The notes under the pieces: generated by a model | Told to the model about the DNA's origin: nothing | What the model saw: the letters and a program-made list of their open reading frames with translations, nothing else | Database searches by the model: none | Assembly: GCF_000745455.1 (NCBI RefSeq) | Contig: NZ_JQJI01000002.1 | Coordinates: 1-64,000, forward strand | DNA length: 64,000 nucleotides | Source of the DNA: Mesoaciditoga lauensis cd-1655R = DSM 25116 | GTDB taxonomy: Bacteria > Thermotogota > Thermotogae > Mesoaciditogales > Mesoaciditogaceae | Reading direction: 5' to 3' | Position numbers and translations under genes: made by a program | Shown here: positions 1 through 7,222 of the stretch, in pieces | Position numbering within the stretch: the stretch's first letter is position 1 | Layout of the letters: each line of letters starts with the position of its first letter

Positions 1-1
1 T

Positions 2-247
2 GAAAAAGTGAGAGACTCAAGCAAAGTGATAAAACGCTACGACAAAGCCACCACTCCATATGAAAGAGTCTTGAATTCCAAAGATGTGTCTCAAGAGAAA
101 AAAGAAGCTCTCAGAGCAATCCATGAAAAACTGGATTTATACGACTTAAAACGTAAGATAGTTAAATGCTCGAACGAGCTTCTCGAGATTCATGAAAAAA
201 AGAAGACAGAAAGGAGGCGTCTCAATTCCGTCAAATCACAAATGTAG
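2..247 (+). CDS. Transposase C-terminal fragment (integrase-core type), 5' end outside window
   Basis: The frame is open to the left edge, so only the last 80 or so residues are seen. The motif IKRYDKATTPYERVL followed by a charged helical tail (DLYDLKRKIVK) matches the C-terminal end of IS481/ISNCY (IS1202-like) integrase-core transposases, after the DDE catalytic core. The stop codon lies inside the first of two 20-bp repeats typical of the end of such elements. It belongs to an insertion sequence whose bulk lies upstream. I cannot tell whether the element is intact. Confidence 0.75.
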   Translation, partial: EKVRDSSKVIKRYDKATTPYERVLNSKDVSQEKKEALRAIHEKLDLYDLKRKIVKCSNELLEIHEKKKTERRRLNSVKSQM

Positions 248-299
248 ATTTTATTTTGAGGCAACGAATGCTACTTCCTGTAGATTTTATTTTGAGGCA
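244..299. repeat. Subterminal/terminal direct repeats of the insertion sequence
   Basis: The 20-bp sequence gtagattttattttgaggca occurs exactly twice, at 244-263 and 280-299, 36 bp apart. Arrays of such direct repeats behind the transposase gene are a feature of IS1202-type elements. The second copy probably marks the element boundary near position 300 and encodes the last residues of the converging regulator gene. Confidence 0.7.
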
Positions 300-1665
300 T
301 CACGGATGGATTTCCACCTTTTTTAACCCTTCTGTCCAAACTGTATTTCGCAATGAGTTTGTTCAAATATCTGTACGATATCCCAAGCCTATCTGCCACC
401 TCATGCTTGTCCCAACTGAACATCTTTAAAATCTCTGTCAAATATATCATATCAAAGTGGCTTTCTACGCTTCTTTTCAAAGCCAAAAAATGTGGAATGG
501 TGCCATTCCCTATTATGTTCTTTACCATAACAAGGATGGAATCAACCACCGTTCCCTTTAATTCTGAAGATATACCATCTGTGTTTGAAAAAACAATTTT
601 AGATTTTGTATTCCCCATAGTCTGAGAAGAAATTTTGATTTTTCCTTCAGAAATATAACCTCTTAAAAGATTCTGCAATTCACGTATGTTTCCGGGATAA
701 TTGTAATTCAAAAGTATATCTTGATCTTCACTCGACATGTCTTCAAACCTCAAATTGTACCCATTTTGTTTGAAAATGAAATTCGTGATGTCTGGGATAT
801 CCTCTTTTCTTTGCCTCAAAGGCGGAATCCTCAACACGCGTTCTGAAAGCCTAAAAAAGAGATCTTTCCTGAGGTAGGTAACTTCTCTGTTGGTGGCTGA
901 AATAAATCTCACATCTACCTTTCTTATCGTGGAATCTCCCACCATGTTGTAAGTGCCTTCTTCAACCACGTGAAGCAATTTGGCTTGAATATGCAAAGGA
1001 AGTTCGGCAATTTCATCGAAGAAAATATGCCCACCATCCGCTTTGGCTATAAGCCCTTCTTTTGAAGAATCGGCGCTGGTGTACGCTCCCTTAGCGTGGC
1101 CAAAGAGTTCGCTTTCGAGCAGCGAAACGGGAATCGTAGCCGCATTCAACGCCACGAATTTCTTTCTTTTGTTCACCACATCATGTATTATATTCGCCAA
1201 GAGAGTTTTTCCCGTACCGGTTTCACCAAGGATGAGAACGTTGGGATCAAAAAAGGCAAAGCTGATAACTTCCCTTTTCAAGTTTCTTGTATGTGCGCTG
1301 TTCCCGGCAAATTGATTTAACGCTTCCCTTATCCTTTTTATAAGCTTCGCCACCTCTTTTTGAGGATCATTTTTTGCCGGGATATGCAGCGTGCCTTTCC
1401 TTTCCAAAAAAATTGGATACACCTCTTCACCAACCACTACCACGGCAACTCCGATGTTGCTTTGGAGATACTTCAAAATATTCTCTATCTCATTTTTTGG
1501 AATAGGGCTGTTTCTAGATGAATTTATGAAGAGATAATTACCTTGAAGTTCAGAAGATGGGATGCTTTCCAACGCGTATCGATCCTCTAAATTCACTATT
1601 TCGTAGGTGCGAAGCGCTTTTTTCACGTCGGCAAGATTCCTGAATCCAACGAAGTAGAATTTCAA
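271..1665 (-). CDS. Sigma-54-type enhancer-binding transcriptional activator (AAA+ with Fis-type HTH)
   Basis: About 464 residues from a TTG start at 1665, chosen because a ggggg ribosome-binding site sits 7 nt upstream; the frame is open to 1869 but that stretch is dispersed-repeat DNA. Order: N-terminal sensor-like region of about 155 residues without a recognisable receiver or GAF signature, then the AAA+ domain with Walker A GETGTGKT, the sigma-54 contact loop as GAYTSA (usual GAFTGA), Walker B GGHIFFDE, and arginine-finger region LFFRLSERVL; C-terminal helix-turn-helix KHEVADRLGISYRYLNKLI. Such proteins hydrolyse ATP to open promoters bound by RpoN. The last dozen codons (MPQNKIYRK end) derive from the insertion-sequence repeat, so the native C-terminus may be altered. 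It is the obvious candidate activator for the -24/-12 promoter at 2836. Confidence 0.85.
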   Translation of the reverse strand: MKFYFVGFRNLADVKKALRTYEIVNLEDRYALESIPSSELQGNYLFINSSRNSPIPKNEIENILKYLQSNIGVAVVVVGEEVYPIFLERKGTLHIPAKNDPQKEVAKLIKRIREALNQFAGNSAHTRNLKREVISFAFFDPNVLILGETGTGKTLLANIIHDVVNKRKKFVALNAATIPVSLLESELFGHAKGAYTSADSSKEGLIAKADGGHIFFDEIAELPLHIQAKLLHVVEEGTYNMVGDSTIRKVDVRFISATNREVTYLRKDLFFRLSERVLRIPPLRQRKEDIPDITNFIFKQNGYNLRFEDMSSEDQDILLNYNYPGNIRELQNLLRGYISEGKIKISSQTMGNTKSKIVFSNTDGISSELKGTVVDSILVMVKNIIGNGTIPHFLALKRSVESHFDMIYLTEILKMFSWDKHEVADRLGISYRYLNKLIAKYSLDRRVKKGGNPSVMPQNKIYRK

Positions 1666-1756
1666 TCTAACGCCCCCTTTTTCGGATTTATATTTTACCA
1701 CAGAATTAACGAAAAGATACAAATTAACTTTCAAAATTCTACTTTTACAGAAAAGT

Positions 1757-1914
1757 AAGTAAGATCTCATCTTGTGCATGAACATTACAAAAAATAGGTC
1801 TCTACGGGATTGTATGGGTAACATATTTCGAATAATAGCATCTTTTGACATTTTACTACCGCTTTCCAAGTGGTCAAGGCAATTTTTTCGAAGTCCTGCC
1901 AGAACATATGAGCT
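1757..1914 (-). repeat. Partial copy of the dispersed palindromic element (right-end segment plus half palindrome)
   Basis: Sequence from gtgcatgaacattac through aacatatttcgaataatagc to cgaagtcctgccagaacat is nearly identical to 61650-61826. It falls under the 5' extension of the activator reading frame and explains why that frame stays open although the extension is probably not protein coding. Confidence 0.75.
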
Positions 1915-1917
1915 CTC

Positions 1918-2290
1918 CTCGCCGTTTTATGGATATTCTGCCCCCACATGTGGATGAAGTGGTGGTAAAGCCATTTTTATAGAAGTCTTTCCCCGCGTAT
2001 GGACGAAGGGCCGACGAAACCATTTCTATAAAAAGTCTGCCCCCGCTTGCGGGGGAAGTGTCAGCAAAGCTGACAAAGGGGGGCAATGAACCCTCCTCTC
2101 CAACTTCGTTGGCCATCTCCTCCCGGTTTCGGGAGGAGAATAAAGGAAACTACTTTCCAAATTGAAAAGTTTGCCTCCATTTATGTAGGAAGTGCCGGTG
2201 AAGCCATTTTATATAAGAGTCTGCCCCCGCTTGCGGGGGAAGTGGCGGCAGAGCCGGCGAAGGGGGTTCTCCATATTGTAGGAAGAAGAG
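1918..2290. repeat. Cluster of degenerate GC-rich palindromic units of about 50 bp
   Basis: Successive units begin with tctgccccc or a variant (about 1937, 1983, 2036, 2167, 2220). The best units (2036-2085 and 2220-2268) carry a perfect hairpin cccccgc-TT-gcggggg followed by a second small hairpin and a closing ggggg. The same unit, with the same left flank (cgccattttatggatattc), occurs at 18608-18682. Similar GC-rich palindromes are widespread non-coding repeats in many bacteria. No gene is visible here. Confidence 0.75.
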
Positions 2291-2344
2291 TCACTTCACA
2301 CTCACATTGTGCGTCAATGTTACAAAGCATTTCAAAAAAGGATT

Positions 2345-2662
2345 AAATCTCACCCTCAAAGTACTTGTCAGAACATATGAGCTCGCCATCTGAAGATTCA
2401 CAAATATGAGGTTGAGAGGCACAGGATGTGCCGAGAAAGCGAAGCACTCACGGACGAGTGTCTGAGCGTGCCTCATATTTTGAATTGTAAGATGGAAAGA
2501 AGAGCGAATCCGTTCTGACAAGTGCTTCAAAAAAAATGTCTTGATCACTTGAAAAGCGGTTTTTAAATCAAAATGTTCCATCAAATATGACTCACACTTC
2601 TCATAGAGAATTTTTGTAATGTCTCTTGCAATACATTCCGTAATGTTCACGCACAACATGAG
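2345..2662 (+). repeat. Dispersed palindromic element, subfamily B copy 1
   Basis: Core palindrome 2359-2528: outer arms aagtacttgtcagaac (2359-2374) and gttctgacaagtgctt (2512-2527), inner arms around atgagg/cctcat, and inner hairpins ggcaca-gga-tgtgcc and cactc...gagtg. A tail to 2662 (ctcatagagaatttttgtaatgt ... gcacaacatgag) is shared with the copy at 31.0-31.36 kb. Reading frames across it are not conserved between copies, so it is judged non-coding. Confidence 0.85.
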
Positions 2663-2716
2663 TTACTTCTTAAACTTGCCACACATCAAAAATCAGTTTT
2701 TGATTTTTCAATTTCA

Positions 2717-2769
2717 GGAACAATTGTTCCTCGCGAGAACATTTTATTCCTAACGGGAACATTTGTTCC
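2717..2769 (+). promoter_or_regulatory. Three tandem palindromic operator/enhancer boxes upstream of the surface cluster
   Basis: Box 1, ggaacaattgttcc (2717-2730), is a perfect palindrome; box 3, ggaacatttgttcc (2756-2769), is near perfect; box 2 (about 2735-2750, gagaacattttattcc) is degenerate. Centres are 19-20 bp apart, two helical turns, so all face the same side of the DNA. Relative to the start expected from the -24/-12 promoter (about 2861) the centres lie near -138, -118 and -98, where activators of sigma-54 promoters normally bind. Which protein binds is inference; the activator at 271-1665 is the nearest candidate. Confidence 0.75.
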
Positions 2770-2835
2770 TAAAACGGCAAAGCGAAAATTCTTTGTTCAT
2801 GGGGGTTTTCGAAATCATAAAAATTTGTGTCTTTT

Positions 2836-2851
2836 TGGCACGAATTTTGCT
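2836..2851 (+). promoter_or_regulatory. Sigma-54 (-24/-12) promoter
   Basis: TGGCACG-AATT-TTGCT matches the RpoN consensus at every conserved position, with the invariant GG (2837-2838) and GC (2849-2850) exactly 10 nt apart. The expected start of transcription is about 2861-2863, just upstream of the ggggg ribosome-binding site of the first gene. It lies 67 bp downstream of the last operator box. This arrangement would make expression strictly dependent on an ATP-driven activator. Confidence 0.85.
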
Positions 2852-2872
2852 CTTTCACAGCGGGGGAGATTA

Positions 2873-3310
2873 GTGAGAGATGAAGATGAAAAATTCGAAG
2901 TTATTTGTGACAAAAAAGATGGGGAAATGAATCTTTCGGTCTTTGAAATAAAGAGAAAGAAAACATGGCTCGTGATGTATCGTTTCTTTCATCATTCGAA
3001 TGAAACCTTCTACTCATTGAAAAACGGGATAGGGTTTATAGGGGGAGAGGGGGTTTTATTCGAAGTGAATTTCAGCGTAACCGCGCCAACAACCGAAAAT
3101 GGCTCTTTCGTTGAGTCGAACGTCTACATCAACTTGGTGGATGATAAGGATGAGAAAAAGATAATAAAAATGGGGAACGTGACTCTGGGAAAGGTTGCCA
3201 TGATCGGTAAAGAATTTCAAGATTTTGAGAAACTTTTGATGTCAATCCAGCTTCCAGCAAATGCAAAAGAAGGTGAGTACAAAGGAATGATAACCATAAC
3301 GCTGGGTTGA
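2873..3310 (+). CDS. Beta-rich protein of the surface cluster, no signal peptide (possibly truncated)
   Basis: I do not recognise a named family. From the GTG at 2873 (ribosome-binding site ggggag 4-6 nt upstream) the product has 145 residues. An upstream TTG at 2825 is unlikely because it precedes the -12 element of the promoter and hence the transcript. The sequence alternates polar and hydrophobic residues as beta strands and ends in PANAKEGEYKGMITITLG, a last-strand pattern like that of the exported protein at 9874-10683 (IPKDTRAGIYREEIIITV) and the remnant at 11524. Unlike its neighbours it lacks an export signal, so it may be a decayed or re-started copy. It is the first gene behind the sigma-54 promoter. 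Confidence 0.6.
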   Translation: MRDEDEKFEVICDKKDGEMNLSVFEIKRKKTWLVMYRFFHHSNETFYSLKNGIGFIGGEGVLFEVNFSVTAPTTENGSFVESNVYINLVDDKDEKKIIKMGNVTLGKVAMIGKEFQDFEKLLMSIQLPANAKEGEYKGMITITLG

Positions 3311-3423
3311 AGAATAAAGGGGGTGAAATGGAAAGCCAAGTATTTGGGAATGATGAATGATTTACACAATCAAGTTTCTTCAAACCGGGCGAAAGCCTAA
3401 AAATCTTAAAGGGGGTATTTCTT

Positions 3424-4032
3424 ATGAAGAAAGTTCTGATTCTTATGGTAATTGCGATTTTGGCGTTAGGCGTGATGGCAATAGCAGATCATGTGGGTCC
3501 AACTTGTGATGAAGCAACGCTAACAGTTACATCTAATATTTACGTGCTTTCAGGTTTTGAAGCCACAGCAACAGGATACGAGGCAACGTTCTGTGGAGCT
3601 TCAGGAGATTTAGTAAGTGGCACTGTTTTGAAGGAATCAAGTTCTCAATGGAACCCTACTCCATGGCCAGAAGGCTTTACTCCTAGTTCTAATCCTAATC
3701 TTCCTTATCTTTATTATAAGCGCTATCTAATTCTCGCGGGTCTTGATTTAAAGAGCAACTATGAAAATATAACTGTGAGGGTTACTCACGAAGGATTTTT
3801 TGAGGATCATAGCCTTGGCAACAACATTGATGTGAAGGCTGCTGATGGTTGGTTTTCTAGTGATGGCACTACGTGGCATCTTTCAGCAGATCCAACAACA
3901 AACGGCAGCCCATATTCCGGCGCTCTATATGTATACTACGATGCTTCTGATGGCATAACTCAATGGATTGAAGCTAATAAGTATAGTGAAACGATAAAAT
4001 TTACTGTAACACCAATCAATCCAAATTGGTAA
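3424..4032 (+). CDS. Exported small beta-rich surface protein, paralogue 1
   Basis: The product has 202 residues: a classical signal peptide (MKKVLILMVIAILALGVMAIA, probable cleavage before DHV), then a conserved 40-residue start with VGPTCDEATLTVTSNI and a second cysteine in TFCGASG, a variable middle, and a conserved end (WIEANKYSETIKFTVTP) finishing in tryptophan. The two cysteines could form a disulphide. Two close paralogues (4108, 10851) share signal peptide, N-terminal block and the leader aagggggtatttc-TATG. The pattern resembles a structural subunit (pilin- or coat-like) rather than an enzyme. No database family is recognised; function is inferred from repetition and from the secretin and chaperone-like genes next to it. 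Confidence 0.75.
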   Translation: MKKVLILMVIAILALGVMAIADHVGPTCDEATLTVTSNIYVLSGFEATATGYEATFCGASGDLVSGTVLKESSSQWNPTPWPEGFTPSSNPNLPYLYYKRYLILAGLDLKSNYENITVRVTHEGFFEDHSLGNNIDVKAADGWFSSDGTTWHLSADPTTNGSPYSGALYVYYDASDGITQWIEANKYSETIKFTVTPINPNW

Positions 4033-4051
4033 AAAAAGGTAAAGTAAGAAA

Positions 4052-4087
4052 CTTAACAGCAGCGGCATAAGTGTCGCTGCTGTTAAG
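4052..4087 (+). promoter_or_regulatory. Perfect 13-bp stem hairpin between two subunit genes
   Basis: Arms cttaacagcagcg (4052-4064) and cgctgctgttaag (4075-4087) enclose a 10-nt loop. No T-run follows; instead the ribosome-binding site of the next gene starts 7 nt later. This fits an RNA-stabilising or processing hairpin, or an attenuator, rather than a standard terminator. Confidence 0.7.
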
Positions 4088-4107
4088 GGAAGAAGGGGGT
4101 ATTTCGT

Positions 4108-4743
4108 ATGAAAAAAGTTCTGATTCTTACAGCAATTGCGATTTTGGCGTTAGGTGTGATGGCAATAGCAGCTCATGTGGGCCCAACTTGTGATGAAGCA
4201 ACATTGACAGTTACGTCTAATATAACAGTTGTTCAAGGATTTGAGGCTACTGCAACTGCGCAGGATGCCACTTTTTGCGGGGCGACCGGGAATCCATTGA
4301 GTGAGGTAACAGATTTTCAAACTTCTTTCTGGCACTATAATGGTAGAGATTATTCTGCAACAACATCAGTTTCTTTAAGCGGAGTTAAGTTCCTTGAGCT
4401 TGATGTAAGATCAAATGCAGCTACGATTGTTGTTAAAATCACTGCCAGTAATTTTAAACTTGGTGAAACTTCTCTGTCTTTGGCGCAATTAATTGCTTCC
4501 GGAAATTTGGGTAGTGTAGGTTTTAGCACTTATAACAATTATGGATGGGGTGAAGTTATTGCTCCTTCAGCTTATAATAATAGCATGAGTTATACTATCA
4601 TACTATTCCTTGGGAAAACTTCTCCTAACCCTTATTACAACGGCGCTCTTTATATGTATATCACAAATATGCCAGCATGGTTAGAAGCTGGAAAGTACTC
4701 TTTTGATACCTCATTCACCTTAATGCCTAGGACTAACTACTGA
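4108..4743 (+). CDS. Exported small beta-rich surface protein, paralogue 2
   Basis: The product has 211 residues, with signal peptide MKKVLILTAIAILALGVMAIA, then AHVGPTCDEATLTVTSNI, a second cysteine in TFCGATG, a divergent middle, and the shared end WLEAGKYSFDTSFTLMP finishing in tyrosine. Identity with the gene at 3424 is highest over the first 65 residues and the leader, which points to tandem duplication with fast divergence of the exposed middle part. A 13-bp hairpin separates the two genes. Role as a structural subunit is inference. Confidence 0.75.
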   Translation: MKKVLILTAIAILALGVMAIAAHVGPTCDEATLTVTSNITVVQGFEATATAQDATFCGATGNPLSEVTDFQTSFWHYNGRDYSATTSVSLSGVKFLELDVRSNAATIVVKITASNFKLGETSLSLAQLIASGNLGSVGFSTYNNYGWGEVIAPSAYNNSMSYTIILFLGKTSPNPYYNGALYMYITNMPAWLEAGKYSFDTSFTLMPRTNY

Positions 4744-4997
4744 CAAAAAAGTGGAAATAACAAGACTTAAGCAAACCGAATCTATTTAATTAGAAAAAGA
4801 AGAAAATGCAAAGCGATACGGTGGCACCTCGTGATGCCCACCGGTAGGATAAGAAACGTATAGGATTATGTAGAAGATAACGTTTTTGAAGTGCCACCGC
4901 TTTTCAAAGCACAGGCGAGGAAGTTCAAAGCAAGGATTATTCACAAAGAGTTTTTTGAGGAAGGACAACGGGTAAGTTGAGAGGGAAAAATGATGAG
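4744..4997. other. Non-coding gap in the surface cluster
   Basis: About 250 bp without a convincing gene. It contains a 9-bp inverted pair cggtggcac (4819-4827) and gtgccaccg (4891-4899) separated by 63 bp. The tggcac here is not followed by a GC at the right distance, so it is not a -24/-12 promoter. Confidence 0.5.
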
Positions 4998-5651
4998 ATG
5001 AAGAAAGATGGCATTGGAAAGAAAGAGTTGATTTTAAGTGAGGTTATTTTATCTATTCTATTTTACTCGGTGCTTTTTGCAAGCAGCATATCGACAAGTG
5101 GCGTATGCTGCTCAAAATCATCTTTATCGGTAACGTCTAACATATTCGTTCTTCCATATTGCGAAACGACAACAGTTTCTTACACAACGCCTTTGCTTCC
5201 TTCAAAAAGAAACCTTATAAATGAAGCTTTACAAGTAAAAAAAGATTTTTTGGTAAGACTCGCAACGTTAGAAGCAAAATTGAATTTCAACCAAGCGCTT
5301 ATTTACGTAAATGTCAATCGAACAAATATATTAAGATTTATGGAAAGCAAAGATTTTAGTGGCAATGAGAAAGTATATCGTACTCCTTATTACGGTTCAG
5401 ACGTTTATTTCGTAGTTTCGACTCGTATTCTTAAAGCCCCTGAGGGCTATTATTTCCTTAAAGTAGATGTAAAAATGTTGAATTCACTTGTTAAACAATG
5501 GACAAAGAGCTTTACCTATGCCGTTCCCATAGAGTTTACACTTTTGACAGAAGAGAATGGAAATACGTATAATTTATTGAACGACGGAATTAAAGAGATA
5601 GACAATCAGGAATTTTGGAAAATACATAACCGTCAAGGAGGGATAAGGTGA
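4998..5651 (+). CDS. Exported protein distantly related to the surface-subunit paralogues
   Basis: The ATG at 4998 gives MKKDGIGKKELILSEVILSI..., a lysine-rich start and one hydrophobic segment, probably a signal peptide ending near FASSISTS; a TTG at 4977 in the same frame is possible. The mature start, CCSKSSLSVTSNIFVL followed by a further cysteine, aligns with the LTVTSNIYVL block of the paralogues at 3424, 4108 and 10851, so it is a diverged member of the family with an extra C-terminal part. Its stop overlaps the next gene start by 4 bp, so both are translated together. Confidence 0.7.
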   Translation: MKKDGIGKKELILSEVILSILFYSVLFASSISTSGVCCSKSSLSVTSNIFVLPYCETTTVSYTTPLLPSKRNLINEALQVKKDFLVRLATLEAKLNFNQALIYVNVNRTNILRFMESKDFSGNEKVYRTPYYGSDVYFVVSTRILKAPEGYYFLKVDVKMLNSLVKQWTKSFTYAVPIEFTLLTEENGNTYNLLNDGIKEIDNQEFWKIHNRQGGIR

Positions 5652-7204
5652 ATTTCAAAAAGTATTTTATTTTATTCTCGTTCTTTTTAGTCATTATGGT
5701 AGCTGGTGTCTTTGCAGTAGGAGGCCTCTATATAACACCATTGGTGGAAAATCTTCATGGAGCCCCGGGGAGTGAAATCACTTTTAAAACTTCAATTACA
5801 AATCAAGCAAACGTTCAACTCAAGGCTCCCATATCTTTCAAAGACTTTTACATAGACTCTAACGGTAATTACAGCATGACCACATTTGCCTCTTATACAC
5901 ATTCATGCGCGGCGTGGATAACGGCACCATCAACAGCCCCAATTATAAGTGCAGGGCAAAGCATTGAAATGCCTTTTACAGTCCATATCCCTTCTAATGC
6001 TGCTGGAGAATATTTTGCAGCCATTTTAATAAACAACACACCACCACATCAAACTGGAAAAATAATAGTTGGGGTCAACACGGCGATATTGGTGAAAGTT
6101 ACGATTGACAATGTGCCACCAACTCATCGAGCGGTGTTTAAAGATGCTAAAATTTACAACACCATGAATGATAAGCTTCCTCCTGATTTTCCTTCTTCCA
6201 TGAAGAATGTTCCATACGTGCTGAAAATAACCTATAAGAACATTGGTAATGCGGTTGTGGGGCTGGATGGTCAATTAAGAATCATTTCTGATACGCTTCA
6301 TAAGATCGTGATGATGCAAAACGTGGAGAGAGAAAAGACGCTTGCTTTTCCAGATATAACAAGAACCGTTTGGATACCAATAGATAGAATTATGCCAAAC
6401 GGAAATTACAGGGTGTTGATTTCCGCGGATCTTGGAAACCATACAATGGTGAGCAAAAGCTTTAAGGTAAAGCTTAGCGGTCAAAAAGCAAGTAAATTCC
6501 CACTGTTGAAATTCGATAAAAATGTGCTAGTAGCGAAATTCGAAAGGCCAAAATCCTTCCTAAATATGGTATTAAATGTTGAAAGCCTTGATTATAGAAA
6601 ATCTAAAATAAAATCCACCATAGTGGGTATGAAAGAGCTGAAAGATGGCTCTATCGTTGAAGCCACTCTCGATAAAGAAGTATTCGGTAATTTTAAAGTT
6701 TATCCAAATCCTGTTGTCGTTTATCCTTATTCTTCACGAAGAATGGTTATAGCGGGAAAAGGCCCTGCGGTAAAGCCGGTAGATGGAGATCATTACGCCT
6801 TGTTGAAGATGGAAGAATCGGTGATAGGAGAAAAATCTACAAGCGTTCGAATTCCAATAATTTTGGAAGTAGGCAAACTGACAAAATCAATCGCACTCAA
6901 AGATTTTAGAATCACACCTAACGGAACAGAAACAAATGTATCGTTGGATATCGAAAATACGGGTAATTCACTGACTTATTACGCGGGGCAAGTCTTCGTA
7001 ACCAACGAAAAAGATGTAACGGTACTTAAGAATCCACAAATAATAAGCAGAGGCGTACTTTACGCGAATACAACTGTCTCAAGGAGTTTGACATTGCCTG
7101 TGAAAGTTGAAAAGGGTTACAGTGTTAGAGTGGTAATGTACTACTTCACCGATGAGAATTTTAAAAATATAGCGTCGGTTTCCGTTCAACAAAAAATAAA
7201 ATAA
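5648..7204 (+). CDS. Exported multidomain Ig-like (chaperone-like) protein
   Basis: The product has 518 residues from a GTG that overlaps the preceding stop (GTGA). The signal peptide probably ends at GVFA. The first 125 mature residues (LYITPLVENLHGAPGSEITF ... GQSIEMPFTVHIPSNAAGEYF) have the pattern of an extended Ig-like domain as in PapD-type pilus chaperones and DUF916/WxL-interacting proteins; a second such domain follows (KITYKNIGNAVVGLDGQL) and a third near residue 420 (ITPNGTETNVSLDIENTGNS). No transmembrane anchor is visible at the C-terminus. A chaperone or assembly role for the neighbouring subunits is inference; it could equally be a structural component. Confidence 0.7.
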   Translation: MNFKKYFILFSFFLVIMVAGVFAVGGLYITPLVENLHGAPGSEITFKTSITNQANVQLKAPISFKDFYIDSNGNYSMTTFASYTHSCAAWITAPSTAPIISAGQSIEMPFTVHIPSNAAGEYFAAILINNTPPHQTGKIIVGVNTAILVKVTIDNVPPTHRAVFKDAKIYNTMNDKLPPDFPSSMKNVPYVLKITYKNIGNAVVGLDGQLRIISDTLHKIVMMQNVEREKTLAFPDITRTVWIPIDRIMPNGNYRVLISADLGNHTMVSKSFKVKLSGQKASKFPLLKFDKNVLVAKFERPKSFLNMVLNVESLDYRKSKIKSTIVGMKELKDGSIVEATLDKEVFGNFKVYPNPVVVYPYSSRRMVIAGKGPAVKPVDGDHYALLKMEESVIGEKSTSVRIPIILEVGKLTKSIALKDFRITPNGTETNVSLDIENTGNSLTYYAGQVFVTNEKDVTVLKNPQIISRGVLYANTTVSRSLTLPVKVEKGYSVRVVMYYFTDENFKNIASVSVQQKIK

Positions 7205-7222
7205 ACAATGTGGGGGGATTTC

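Noticed and set aside
1665-1869. Longer N-terminus for the sigma-54-type activator (start at 1869)
   Set aside because: This stretch is a copy of dispersed repeat DNA shared with 61.7 kb, and a good ribosome-binding site precedes the TTG at 1665.
2291-2659. Minus-strand frame of 122 codons
   Set aside because: It lies wholly in a palindromic element; the frame is not kept in the other copies.
2825-2872. TTG start at 2825 for the first surface-cluster gene
   Set aside because: It lies upstream of the -12 element of the promoter and so would not be in the transcript.
4819-4838. Possible second sigma-54 promoter (tggcac at 4822)
   Set aside because: No GC at the required 10-nt distance and no TTGC element.
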